DNA from: Ambrosia x helenae
Lineage: Eukaryota; Streptophyta; Magnoliopsida; Asterales; Asteraceae
Direction: 5' to 3'
Length of the DNA: 64,000 bases
Assembly (NCBI GenBank): GCA_030844895.1
Contig: CM061227.1
Span: 75,566,575 to 75,630,574, forward strand
A model generated the notes under the pieces. That model worked only from the letters and a program-made list of their open reading frames with translations, had not been told where the DNA came from and made no database searches. Below, in pieces: positions 55,012 to 64,000 of the stretch. The position numbers and the translations under genes are program-made. Each line of letters starts with the position of its first letter. Position 1 is the stretch's first letter.

Positions 55012-58000
55012 CTATTGATTGGATAGTCTTCTTTGATAGTCCATCGTCTTGTTCATCAACTTTATTCTGAGCTGCTTCTTCTGCTCAGAAGTCATTGGCG
55101 GCTCGAATGTTTTCTTCACAGGCTTTGATACATTGGCGATCTTCACAGTCTTGCCAAGTTTACCCTCCAAGTTGCTTCCTGCATTTATGTCATATGCAAA
55201 ACAAACTCCCACAACTTGAGTGTACTTCCTCGCTTGAGCAAAGTCATTCGGTTCATAATAGATCGGATTAAAGAACAACATGATGATGTCTTCGAATGTG
55301 CAGTTTATCAGCCACATAGGATCAAATACATGCACATGCTTGTATTTATCCTTTCCATCCCTTAACACAATCACTGCTTCTGCCTTCCTCCAATCGTAAT
55401 ACCAGAATATGAAATCAGCACTGAAATGCTGTGGCATTGGCATCAATGGTATCTTTCTCATCACATTTGGTGCTTTATATATCAAAGTCACACGCTTCAT
55501 ATTGGTTTGAGGATCAATATCCCTATGCTGTTTTCTTCTGGGATATTGAGGCTTAAACCTGTTCCATCTTGTGCGACTTTCCCAAACTAATTTGTCTGCA
55601 CACCAACCGACATGCGATCCATTTACCTCGGCACCTGACATTGGGAATCTGCATAAATCTCTCACCGCCCAGTATGGTAGAGTAAGCAAATCACAGAATC
55701 TGTTGAAGTACAGAATTCCGGTTTCCCATTTCGCAGCAATACACTTCAGTCTGCCCAGATAAGTCCACCTGAGAGCTCTGCCTTTGAACTTGGCATTATG
55801 AAATCGATAAAAGTTACCTTGAGCTTCAGGTTTAGGTCGGTTCTCATCCATCTCCTTCAACTTCTTCATATAGTTCTTCAACTCATCAGACTGGTTGGAA
55901 GAATCTTTCTTTTCATCACCAAACACCTTCTCAACAAACTCTTCACTTCTTTTCTTCGCTTTCTGTTTCGCTGACTTGTTTGGTATCTCTGTGAAGTCAG
56001 GAAATACTTCGTTCTCATCTTCTTTTCTGAAATACTGGGGAAACTCCTCATGAGTAATATCTTCAATCTCAACCTCATTGTTCTCTGGAGTATGTACATC
56101 ATCTGAATGACTTCCCATATCCTTTTCAGGAATATCAGGAATCGATTCATCCATCATGAACTCCTCAAACGTCTTACCTACCCTCTGTGCGAGACCATCT
56201 AATATTTCTTTCGCCACAGATGCAGGTAGTTCCCCCTCCTCAAGATCTGGATCTTCATATTCCAGCTCATATCTCAGATCATCAGTCTGGAATATTTCAG
56301 CGAAGCATCCAGTGAACTCAATGGTCCACTCCCTCTTCTCCAACATGTTCTTGTATATCAGTTTAGCATCATCAGAAAGAGATCTCACCTTTTCGTTCCA
56401 AAAGATACTTTCATCCGAATCTACATTCCCTCCTTTCTTCTTGGAACTCGATTCTCCAGTATCTTTCTTCTTCTGCGATGTTCTCTTCTCATAACTAAAC
56501 TTAGAAGTATCATCTCCTCCTTCATGATCACTTCCACTGCTAAACTCATCACCCTTCTTCTTTCCTGTACCCTCAGCACCATCATCATCATCATCATTGT
56601 CATCATCATCATTGTTGTCATCATCACTTTTATCCGATCCATCATCATCCTCTTCATCATCATCTTCTTTCTCTGATTCAGAATCCTCATAATCTACTTT
56701 CTGTTCATCATCTTCTTCATCTTCCTCACCCTCTTTCAATTGGGGTGCTCTACTATATAACTCTTCAATCAAACCACAAAGACGTTTGTTTTCCTTCTTT
56801 AACTCTTTGTTATCAGCCTTGATCAGTTTGATTTTGTTCTTGTTTCTATCACATCTCCTCTCAAGCTTTTCATTCTTTGCTTCTAACATCTGAATCTTTT
56901 CATTTATCTCATCCTGATTCGATTTTGAAGCAACTACAATCTGGAGCATCTTCTCCTCATTCTGCTTGAACTTAGTGATTTCAGCTTGTTGAGCAATCAG
57001 CATTTTCATCATATCCTCCATCTTCTTATTGACTTGTTTCATAACATCGTCATCAACAGTCATTTTCTTTGACTTTGATCTGGAGGGCTCAACTTCAACA
57101 GCTTTCTCCTTTTGAGGCTTCCTAAACATATCGAGCACTTTATCCATATCGATATTAAACTGATCGATTGGTAAAGTCTCTGCCTCCTTTCCTTTCTTCT
57201 GCTTCTTAGCAACTGGTGAAGATAACTTGGAAGGTGTTCCAGCATCAGGCAATCTCTTACCCTTCAACAACTGAGCCAATTCTTTCTCTCTCAGTTCTTT
57301 CACACTAGACTTCTTTGCCATCGTCTTTTGTTTCTTTGTCTTCTTTGGCAAATTCACAACTACTGTATCACCAACACTCAACTCAGCTAGATCAACTCCC
57401 AAACCTTCATCTTCAACTGATTTCCTTCTTCTCTCAGACTCTTCAATTGACTGGTTCAATAATTCAGACTCACCAACCATAGTGGCCTTACGTTTGGTGG
57501 TCCTCACGTTCTCGTCATCAGAATCCCACTTTTCATCAACCTCAGTCTCTTCCGAATCCACAGACTCTTCATCCACCAAACTCGAACCTTTCTTCGCAGT
57601 CGATTTCTTTCTAGCAGCCTGTTGCTTTGTGCTTCCCTGATCAATAGCCTTTCCTTTGCCCTTCCCTTTGGCTCCAGGATTGACTACTTGACGCTTCCGC
57701 TTAGTGCTTGAATCAGCATACACTAAGGGATCGTCATTGTCTGAGTCACTATCATCATGTCTAGCTTTGTTCTTGCCTGGATCAGTGTAATCCGGACGAG
57801 CCAAAGCACCAAACAATCTCCTGTTGGGTGGTTTCTCATTATCAGCTACACCCTTGTATCCTTTCATCCTCATCAAGGTTCTAATATTCATGTGATCTTG
57901 CCCTAGAATCATTGTCGGATCCTTCTTCAGCATTGGATACTTGTAATCAAAGATCATCATTAGAAACCTTGGATACAACATGAACTTCTTGAACTTTATA

Positions 58001-58668
58001 CCCTTCAGCATCTCCAACATGTGGTCAAGAATCATCCCAGACACATTAAATGGTTTGTTGAGTGTCAACGCAACCATTAATGAGCTCAAACTCTTCCTCA
58101 TCACGTCATAGCCACCACTAACACATCCAAAGACATGAATCAGAACATGTGCAAAGTACTTGTACTGCACTCCCAGCTTCCCCTTATACATCGATCCGTC
58201 AGTGATAGGACCTTTGTATTTCATCCTTAAGAAGCACGCCTTCTGTTCTGTCCAAGACAATTCCCTGGGATCTTCTCTATCTTCGAACTTAATCTATAAA
58301 GCTTCCCGGATGTCGGCTTCAGTCAAGAACATATCTATCTCCTGAATCTTGCTCTTGATGATAGTTTGATTATCCCAGTAATCATACTTAGCGTTCTGAT
58401 AAAAATCTTCAATAATGTCCTTATAAATGATAGTTGGTGTGGCTAGAGCATGTACAATCCTGCTCCTCTTCAGAAACTCAATAATGCCAGTAAACTCCGT
58501 GTTCTTCTCCACGTCTCCTAGATACGCGCAACAGTTGTGCGATCTTTCGAAAGACCAACTGCTCGGTGTAGATGTTTCAGCTACGGGGACTGGATCTTGA
58601 ACAGTTATCTCTGCTGGAGTCTCAACATTCACTTCTGGAGTGTCAATATTTTCTGGTTGTTCAGCCAT
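55012..58668 (-). pseudogene. Third ORF of S3, one premature stop
   Basis: Starts at the ATG 58666-58668 (MAEQPENIDTPE), directly after GTGTGCAG. The frame is open to 55012 (about 1,218 codons) except for TAG at 58294-58296 (codon 125), where S2 has a sense codon. Domains follow S2: N-terminal HNCCAYLGD and MLYPRFLMMIFDYKY, a Lys/Ser-rich middle, a coiled coil (about residues 560-640), a strongly Asp-rich stretch encoded by GATGAT repeats (56570-56700), and a C-terminal Trp/Tyr-rich domain (ADFIFWYYDW). No membrane segment or signal peptide is visible. A start after the stop would still give a 1,082-residue protein. Confidence 0.82.
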
Positions 58669-61100
58669 CTGCACACAAAAATCAATAAAACGCGTCAAAA
58701 CACAAAAAAAACGACAAATTATAAAAATTTTGGTCAAAACTGTTCTGCACATTCGCCCCTTTTGGATTGGCCGAATGTGAGATTTTGTGGTCGAATGTGA
58801 ACATATATGGACGATAGTGAATATGATCTTGATAAAATGTCACATTCGTCCGTTTTTGAGTACATTCGCCCAAACATTCTCACCTTCGCCCGGTTTTTGA
58901 ACCGAAGGTGGAATCTGTTTTACCCAAAAATTCAAAAATTTGCCATTGTTGTATTTAACTTGTAATTTTGATTCTAATGTGTACTAACAATGCCGACTAA
59001 CACTCATTTTTCATCAATTTTGTCAAAACATCAGTTTACATAGGTTTTCAAATGGAATTAGGGTTCTTTTTGTTCAATCAATCAAAATTATTATCAAAAC
59101 ACGTTTTTATCCTAATTCCTTCCATAATCTCCCCCTAAAACCTATGTGAAATGATCGGCTAGCAAAAACAAGTGTCAAACATCATCAAAAATCCCAAAAT
59201 TGAAAACCCTAGGTCCCGGTCCTTAAACAATCAAATCTGATCTGGTTTGTTGTCCAATACCTGTAAAAGTAGGGTTAAAATGATCAGCAATCACAAGGGA
59301 ATGAAATGCACAATCACAGAAAAACACAGCAACAAGGTCTTGTTATGAGAGAATTTTTGAAAAAATTTTCGAATGAGAGGTTCGAAGGTGACTGATGTAT
59401 TTATAGTGGTGCACGTTCGCCCGAATGAAATGGACGAATGTGGGTAAAAACCACATTCGCCCCAAGTTAATGGCACGAGTGTGAATATAGTCCACCTTCG
59501 CCCCTAATTAAAGACCCGAAGGTGGAATTTGATACCCGGAAGTGGAAATGTCACCCGGAAGTGAAAATAACCACCTTCGCCCAAATCTAAAACGGACGAA
59601 CTTGAGGATTTTTTCCACATTCGACCCATTTAAGGGGCGAATGTGAAATGGAAAAATCTGAAAATTTCGCCAAATCACGAATTCGAATCCTGTTCAACAT
59701 TTTTCAATACGTTAAGCTTCCAAAACTCAAATTTTCACATTTTGAATGTTACAAAGACCAGATGGTGTTATCAAATCTCAGAAATCGACCATCAAGCATC
59801 CCCGGATATCAAAAATAAAGCAGAAATGCAAATCTTTTGGATTTTCTGAAATTTATATCAAAACACACCTAAAATCTTTTTGGATTTTGTAACTTTTTGA
59901 CAATAAAAGTAAAATGCAACAAAATAAAATGCATTAAAGTAAATGAAAGCAGTAAACATTTTGTGATTTCCGGTAAGAGGATCATATCAGTTTTCTGAGA
60001 AATCTGAACACAGCGTTGATCTTGTTCAATATTATCATTAGAAACAATATGTGACACGGCAATTGCTGATATTGTTGTCCACATAAGCTCACATGCAGAC
60101 AAATACGCAATGCTTTAAAATGATACGAATTAAATGTATTAGACTTACACATTGTGGTTCCCACACACACGACATACTCCCGTATCAAGAAGTAATCTGC
60201 ACAAAGACTCATTGTAAAGCGTGATTATGCTTTCGTCGTCTGTAATTGTACAAGATATAATGCATAGAGGTATACAGGTCAGCAAATTAATGCAGCAAAG
60301 TAACATATGCACCATACCAGGTTGAGGACTGATATTAATCATGATTTGCATCAATGATCAATACGATATTATAGATAATCTTTGATCATCATATAACATG
60401 GAAAGTTCCTCAATTCGGTAACTTTAGGTTTTGGCATAAAGCTCTTTTATAAAGACACCCTGTCTGATCTAGGTCCGTAATGACTTACAGCAGAAGATCA
60501 GATAGGCTATCCCCAGACAACTAATAACATAACGACCCTAAACCTCCGAGTTTTGTACAAACACCCTATCAAACGAAATTACGGTACTAAGACCATATGC
60601 CCATGAGGTGTTCATCCACAAACGCGTAGTTTGTTATGTTTGTATCACTAATGCACGCAATATAAAGTCTACGAAGCCTATCAGCATATCACACGTAATC
60701 AACATACGTCTCATTAAAACTATACAATTCTTTAGCCTGTGTCAGATCCCCACTGATGTACTATCATTTCCTCTTTTTATCCAGGAAATCATTTTGGGTT
60801 TTTCTAATTTTTAGGTATTTTGAAAATTTTTAATGTTTTTGGTTTTTCTGATAAAATGACTCCCCCTAAAATAAAGAACATATTTTTGGGTTTTTAATTT
60901 TTCTGAAAAACAAAACAAAACAAAATTTGAAAGAAACAATCCACTTGAAAGCATCAGCTTCTTTGAGGATTAAACAACCCCCTCGAAAGCATCAACTTCT
61001 TTGAGGATTATGATAGTAAAGAGAAATTCCCAATTAGCAAAGAGAAATTCCCAATTAGCAAAAATTTAAAACAAAAAAAAATGATAAACCGAGGAGCCGA
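58669..61100 (-). other. S3 spacer between pol and the third ORF
   Basis: A 2.43 kb non-coding counterpart of the S2 spacer. It has PPT-like AGGGGGAG strings (minus strand) near 59129-59137 and 60862-60870. Ten or more GG(G/T)CGAA-type words lie in 58750-59645, with a hairpin pair at 59616-59645. On the minus strand it ends in TTTTTGTGTGCAG right before the third ORF ATG. Confidence 0.72.
59616..59645. repeat. Hairpin made of two family words in S3
   Basis: CACATTCGACCC, a six-base loop and GGGGCGAATGTG form a 12-base stem with one mismatch. Confidence 0.7.
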
Positions 61101-64000
61101 TTAGTCCTGTTTTTCCTTTATATTGTTTACTTTCAAAAGATATTCAAAGCGGGATCTGTCAAAAGCTTTTGTAAACAAATCTGCACGTTGGTAGTCAGTA
61201 TGGATTTTGACCATGTCAATCAATTCCTTAGCATAACAGTCACGGATAAAATGATATTTAATCCGGATATGTTTAGCTTTAGAATGATTTTCAGTATTTT
61301 TAGTTAATGCAATTGCGGCTTCGTTGTCACAGTGTATAGGGGTTTTAAGAAACTGCAAACCGTAATCGACCATCTGTTGTTGGATCCAGAGCACTTGCGA
61401 ACAGCAACTCGAGGCTGAAATGTACTCGGCTTCACATGTAGACAGTGCGACGGAAGTCTGTTTCTTGCATTGCCAGGTAATTAACCTGCTCCCTAAAAAC
61501 TGGCAACCGGCTGTTGTTGATTTGCTGTCTTTGTCACAGCCGCCCCAATCTGCATCACTAAAAGCAATAAAATCAAAATCATCATCATTAGGGTACCAAA
61601 GTCCTTTTGATGGACAACCCTTCAGATATCGAAGGATACGCTTGACCGCCGTCAGATGACTTTGTTTCGGCTTCGATTGATAACGCGCACAGAGACACGT
61701 TGCATACATAATATCTGGTCGAGACGCTGTCAAATACATCAGAGATCCGATGATTGCTCTGTATGTAAATGGATCTGTCAGCTCCCCCTTAGCGTCCACT
61801 CCAATCCCGTGATTGGGTTGTATCGGGGTATCCATCGGCTTAGAGTCCTCCATCTGGAATCGGCTCAAGATGTCGGCAACATATTTCGTCTGGTGAATGA
61901 AGATCCCGTTGGGTCTTTGATCCACCTGTAAGCCGAGGAAAAACTGCATTTCTCCCATAGCGCTCATTTCGAACTTCTCCTGCATAACAGTTTCAAATTC
62001 CCTGCACAAGAGTTCGTTAGTTGAACCAAATATAATATCATCAACGTAAATCTGTACTAGAAGCAAGTCATCTCCCGTCTTCTTCGTAAAGAGGGTACAA
62101 TCGACGAGGCCGCGCTTGAATCCTTTGGAGATGAGGTATGTACTTAGCTCCTCGTACCACTGTCTTGGAGCCTGGTGCAAACCATATAAAGCTTTGTTCA
62201 GCACGTAGACCTTGTCCCGGTGGATTGGGTCCTCAAAGCCCGGTGGTTGCCCGACATATACCTCCTCCTTGACTTTACCGTACAGAAATGCGCTCTTGAC
62301 GTCCATTTGATAGACTTTAAATTTCTTATACGAAGCAAACGCAAGGAACATCCGAATAGCTTCCATTCGTGCTACTGGTGCATAGATTTCGTTGTAATCA
62401 ATTCCTTCAATCTGATGGAAACCCTGCACAACCAATCTAGCTTTGTTCCTTACAATAACCCCACGGTCATCCTTTTTGCACTTAAACACCCACTTAGTGC
62501 CAATTTTCTTTCGACCCGGCGGCAAATCTGTGAGCGTCCAGACTCCCAATTTCTGGAATTGTAATAACTCTTCCTGCATTGCCTCAACCCAGGCATCTTC
62601 TTGCAAAGCGTCTTTGTATGTCCTTGGCTCTACCTGTGACACATAACATGCAAACGACCAATCATTTTGGTCACCAGATTTCTGAATTTTGGCATACAAT
62701 GCTAAAGCACCAAAACTCTCTGGCGTATTAACGCTTTTAAGCTGCCCTCTGGTCATCACTCCACTACCAGGATCACCGATCACTTGCTCCAGCGGGTGAA
62801 TACGATGAATCCGAGATTCCGGATTAACAGGTACAATCACTCCCGTCTGAGCAGTCAAGTTCTCTGTAGCATCCTGATCATTACCCGTGTTAGATGATGA
62901 AGCAACATCTGGATTTGGGGTCGGGTTCACAGTTTGCTCTTCTAAGTCTTCTGCATTTTCAAGAACAGCTTCTTCAAATTGTTCATCTTCAGATTCTGAA
63001 GTGTCTAATGAAGTTGAAGCTTCTTGAAACAACTCTTCTTCTTGTGTAGGAACACTGGTATCACTAGAAGCTGGTGGGGGGTTTACGGTAATTGGACGCA
63101 TCAACGGTGAAGTTGCCGCGTTTTCACATTCGTAAAGTAATCTGATCACAGCTTCTTCAACCAGGCTATCTAGGTTGAATGATTCAAAGAAATCTTTGTA
63201 ATCAAACATCCAATCAAGGCCCGTGCCTTGCAAATTTTGAGTGTAACGTTGAACTTCCACATTAGCCCAATCCTCCACTTGACGAGTTCGCTTGTTGAAT
63301 ACCCGTTTGAGCGGGGTTGCATATCCAACAAAATATCCCTCTTCAGCTTTAGGACTAAACTTCTCGCTTGGATTCAACATCGTACATGGCGCCCCAAATG
63401 GTTCTAGATACTCTAGATTGGGCTTTCGTCGGTGTAACAGCTCATAAGATGTTTTTCCAAACTTCTTCACTGTCAAAACCCGATTTAATGTATAGTTTGC
63501 TGCATAAATCGCCTCGTTCCAGAACATTACTGGAAGATTTGAGTCAGCGAGCATTGTTCTTGCAGCCTCAATCAGAGTCCTATTCTTTCTTTCAGCAACA
63601 CCGTTCTGTTGCGGGGTATACGGAGCTGAATATTCATGATGTATCCCTTTGCTTTCACAAAGTTCATCCATCTTTGCATTTTTAAACTCCGTCCCGTTGT
63701 CACTCCTGATTCTTTTGATCTTCAAATTGTAGATATTCTCCAGCCGAGTGAACAGAACTTGTAAGTTGATAAAAGTGTCGCTTTTGTTCTTCAAACACAT
63801 CACCCATGAGAATCGTGAATAGTCATCAGTGACGACTAAACAATAAAGCTCTCCAAGATGACTTTTGCGCTTGACGGGTCCAAAAAGGTCCATGTGCAAT
63901 CGCTCAAGCGGCATCTCAACAGAGTTAACTTTCTTCACTTTATGGGATTGTCTGTGTTGTTTTCCTTTCATGCAGCTCACACACTTGTCGTTCAGATGGA
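61101..64000 (-). CDS. S3 pol: integrase, RT, RNase H (partial, open)
   Basis: The minus strand is open for at least 959 residues from the window edge to TGA at 61101-61103. From the edge: CVSCMKGKQ of the integrase zinc part, integrase core with HMDLFGPVK, SDNGTEF and QNGVAERK (the three acidic residues), and a Thr/Ser/Glu linker. RT follows with YVDDIIFG near 62040 and RNase H with FSDADWGG and STCEAEYISASS. It is a Ty1/copia polyprotein that would integrate and copy the element. No break is visible, so it could be functional or a source of help for S2-like copies. Protease and gag lie outside. Confidence 0.92.
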   Translation of the reverse strand, partial: HLNDKCVSCMKGKQHRQSHKVKKVNSVEMPLERLHMDLFGPVKRKSHLGELYCLVVTDDYSRFSWVMCLKNKSDTFINLQVLFTRLENIYNLKIKRIRSDNGTEFKNAKMDELCESKGIHHEYSAPYTPQQNGVAERKNRTLIEAARTMLADSNLPVMFWNEAIYAANYTLNRVLTVKKFGKTSYELLHRRKPNLEYLEPFGAPCTMLNPSEKFSPKAEEGYFVGYATPLKRVFNKRTRQVEDWANVEVQRYTQNLQGTGLDWMFDYKDFFESFNLDSLVEEAVIRLLYECENAATSPLMRPITVNPPPASSDTSVPTQEEELFQEASTSLDTSESEDEQFEEAVLENAEDLEEQTVNPTPNPDVASSSNTGNDQDATENLTAQTGVIVPVNPESRIHRIHPLEQVIGDPGSGVMTRGQLKSVNTPESFGALALYAKIQKSGDQNDWSFACYVSQVEPRTYKDALQEDAWVEAMQEELLQFQKLGVWTLTDLPPGRKKIGTKWVFKCKKDDRGVIVRNKARLVVQGFHQIEGIDYNEIYAPVARMEAIRMFLAFASYKKFKVYQMDVKSAFLYGKVKEEVYVGQPPGFEDPIHRDKVYVLNKALYGLHQAPRQWYEELSTYLISKGFKRGLVDCTLFTKKTGDDLLLVQIYVDDIIFGSTNELLCREFETVMQEKFEMSAMGEMQFFLGLQVDQRPNGIFIHQTKYVADILSRFQMEDSKPMDTPIQPNHGIGVDAKGELTDPFTYRAIIGSLMYLTASRPDIMYATCLCARYQSKPKQSHLTAVKRILRYLKGCPSKGLWYPNDDDFDFIAFSDADWGGCDKDSKSTTAGCQFLGSRLITWQCKKQTSVALSTCEAEYISASSCCSQVLWIQQQMVDYGLQFLKTPIHCDNEAAIALTKNTENHSKAKHIRIKYHFIRDCYAKELIDMVKIHTDYQRADLFTKAFDRSRFEYLLKVNNIKEKQD

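Larger units (their letters stand above)
54471..64000 (-). mobile_element. SIRE-like Ty1/copia retrotransposon S3, 3' part
   Basis: In minus orientation: 3' LTR (54471-54998), PPT, third ORF, spacer, and pol running off the right edge. It is a close relative of S2, but its LTR is clearly divergent. Its pol is open over the whole visible length. It inserted into gag of element G; the left flank GAGCG (54466-54470) would be the target duplication, and the matching copy is outside the window. Confidence 0.9.

Noticed and set aside
1..64000. A single-copy cellular gene, rRNA, or organelle-derived insert
   Set aside because: Every supported coding region belongs to a transposable element, and I saw no rRNA or chloroplast-like sequence.

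Overview
The window is plant nuclear DNA made almost entirely of transposable elements nested inside one another. I see no ordinary cellular gene. A eudicot with a large, repeat-rich genome fits best, because SIRE-type Ty1/copia elements with an extra 3' ORF, a Tat-type Ty3/gypsy element with two RNase H domains, long-LTR gypsy elements primed by initiator tRNA-Met, Helitrons and a tRNA-derived SINE all occur together. Asteraceae is my guess, but nothing in the sequence proves a family.

Left part (1-11.3 kb). A plus-strand gypsy element (TyA, 3' end and LTR, 1-4356) lies inside the gag of a minus-strand gypsy element (TyB, 4357-8616). TyB lies inside a plus-strand LTR (LTR-E, 8617-10733), which itself cuts a minus-strand copia integrase fragment (F, 10734-11343). 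Their far ends are outside the window.

Middle-left (11.3-15.9 kb). Two composite Helitrons face each other in opposite orientation (11878-13297 and 14185-15686), forming a long inverted repeat around an 887-bp spacer. The spacer holds a SINE with two tRNA-like heads and target duplications. A small hairpin MITE-like element follows.

Right part (15.9-54.5 kb). One old, degenerate Tat gypsy element (G, minus strand) is the host: LTR about 15917-16407, an intron-containing antisense gene of the putative gypsy-type transposase family (16759-30502), integrase, RNase H, RT, protease and the end of gag (30901-54470). It has been split by three SIRE-like copia elements. S1 (17972-29527, +) sits in the antisense gene. 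S2 (31719-51329, +) sits in the integrase, flanked by GGAAC duplications. S3 (54471 to beyond the window, -) sits in gag. S2 is itself split by D (38044-42370, -), a gypsy deletion derivative without pol or capsid domain, flanked by perfect CAAAT duplications.

Each SIRE-like element has the layout LTR, PBS, very long gag with two zinc knuckles, pol, a spacer, a third ORF of about 1,150-1,220 residues, PPT, LTR. The third ORF is essentially open in S2, has one stop in S3 and one frameshift in S1, while gag and pol are badly broken in S1 and S2. The third ORFs are acidic, lack visible membrane segments, and in S2 and S3 follow a splice-acceptor-like sequence.

The most unusual signal is that each SIRE-like family carries its own short word, repeated dozens of times in both orientations: AACTNCTGA in S1 (LTRs, spacer and coding DNA) and GG(G/T)CGAA in S2/S3 (LTR, 5' leader and the spacer before the third ORF). 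Neighbouring copies often form hairpins. All counts, identities and boundaries were read by eye.
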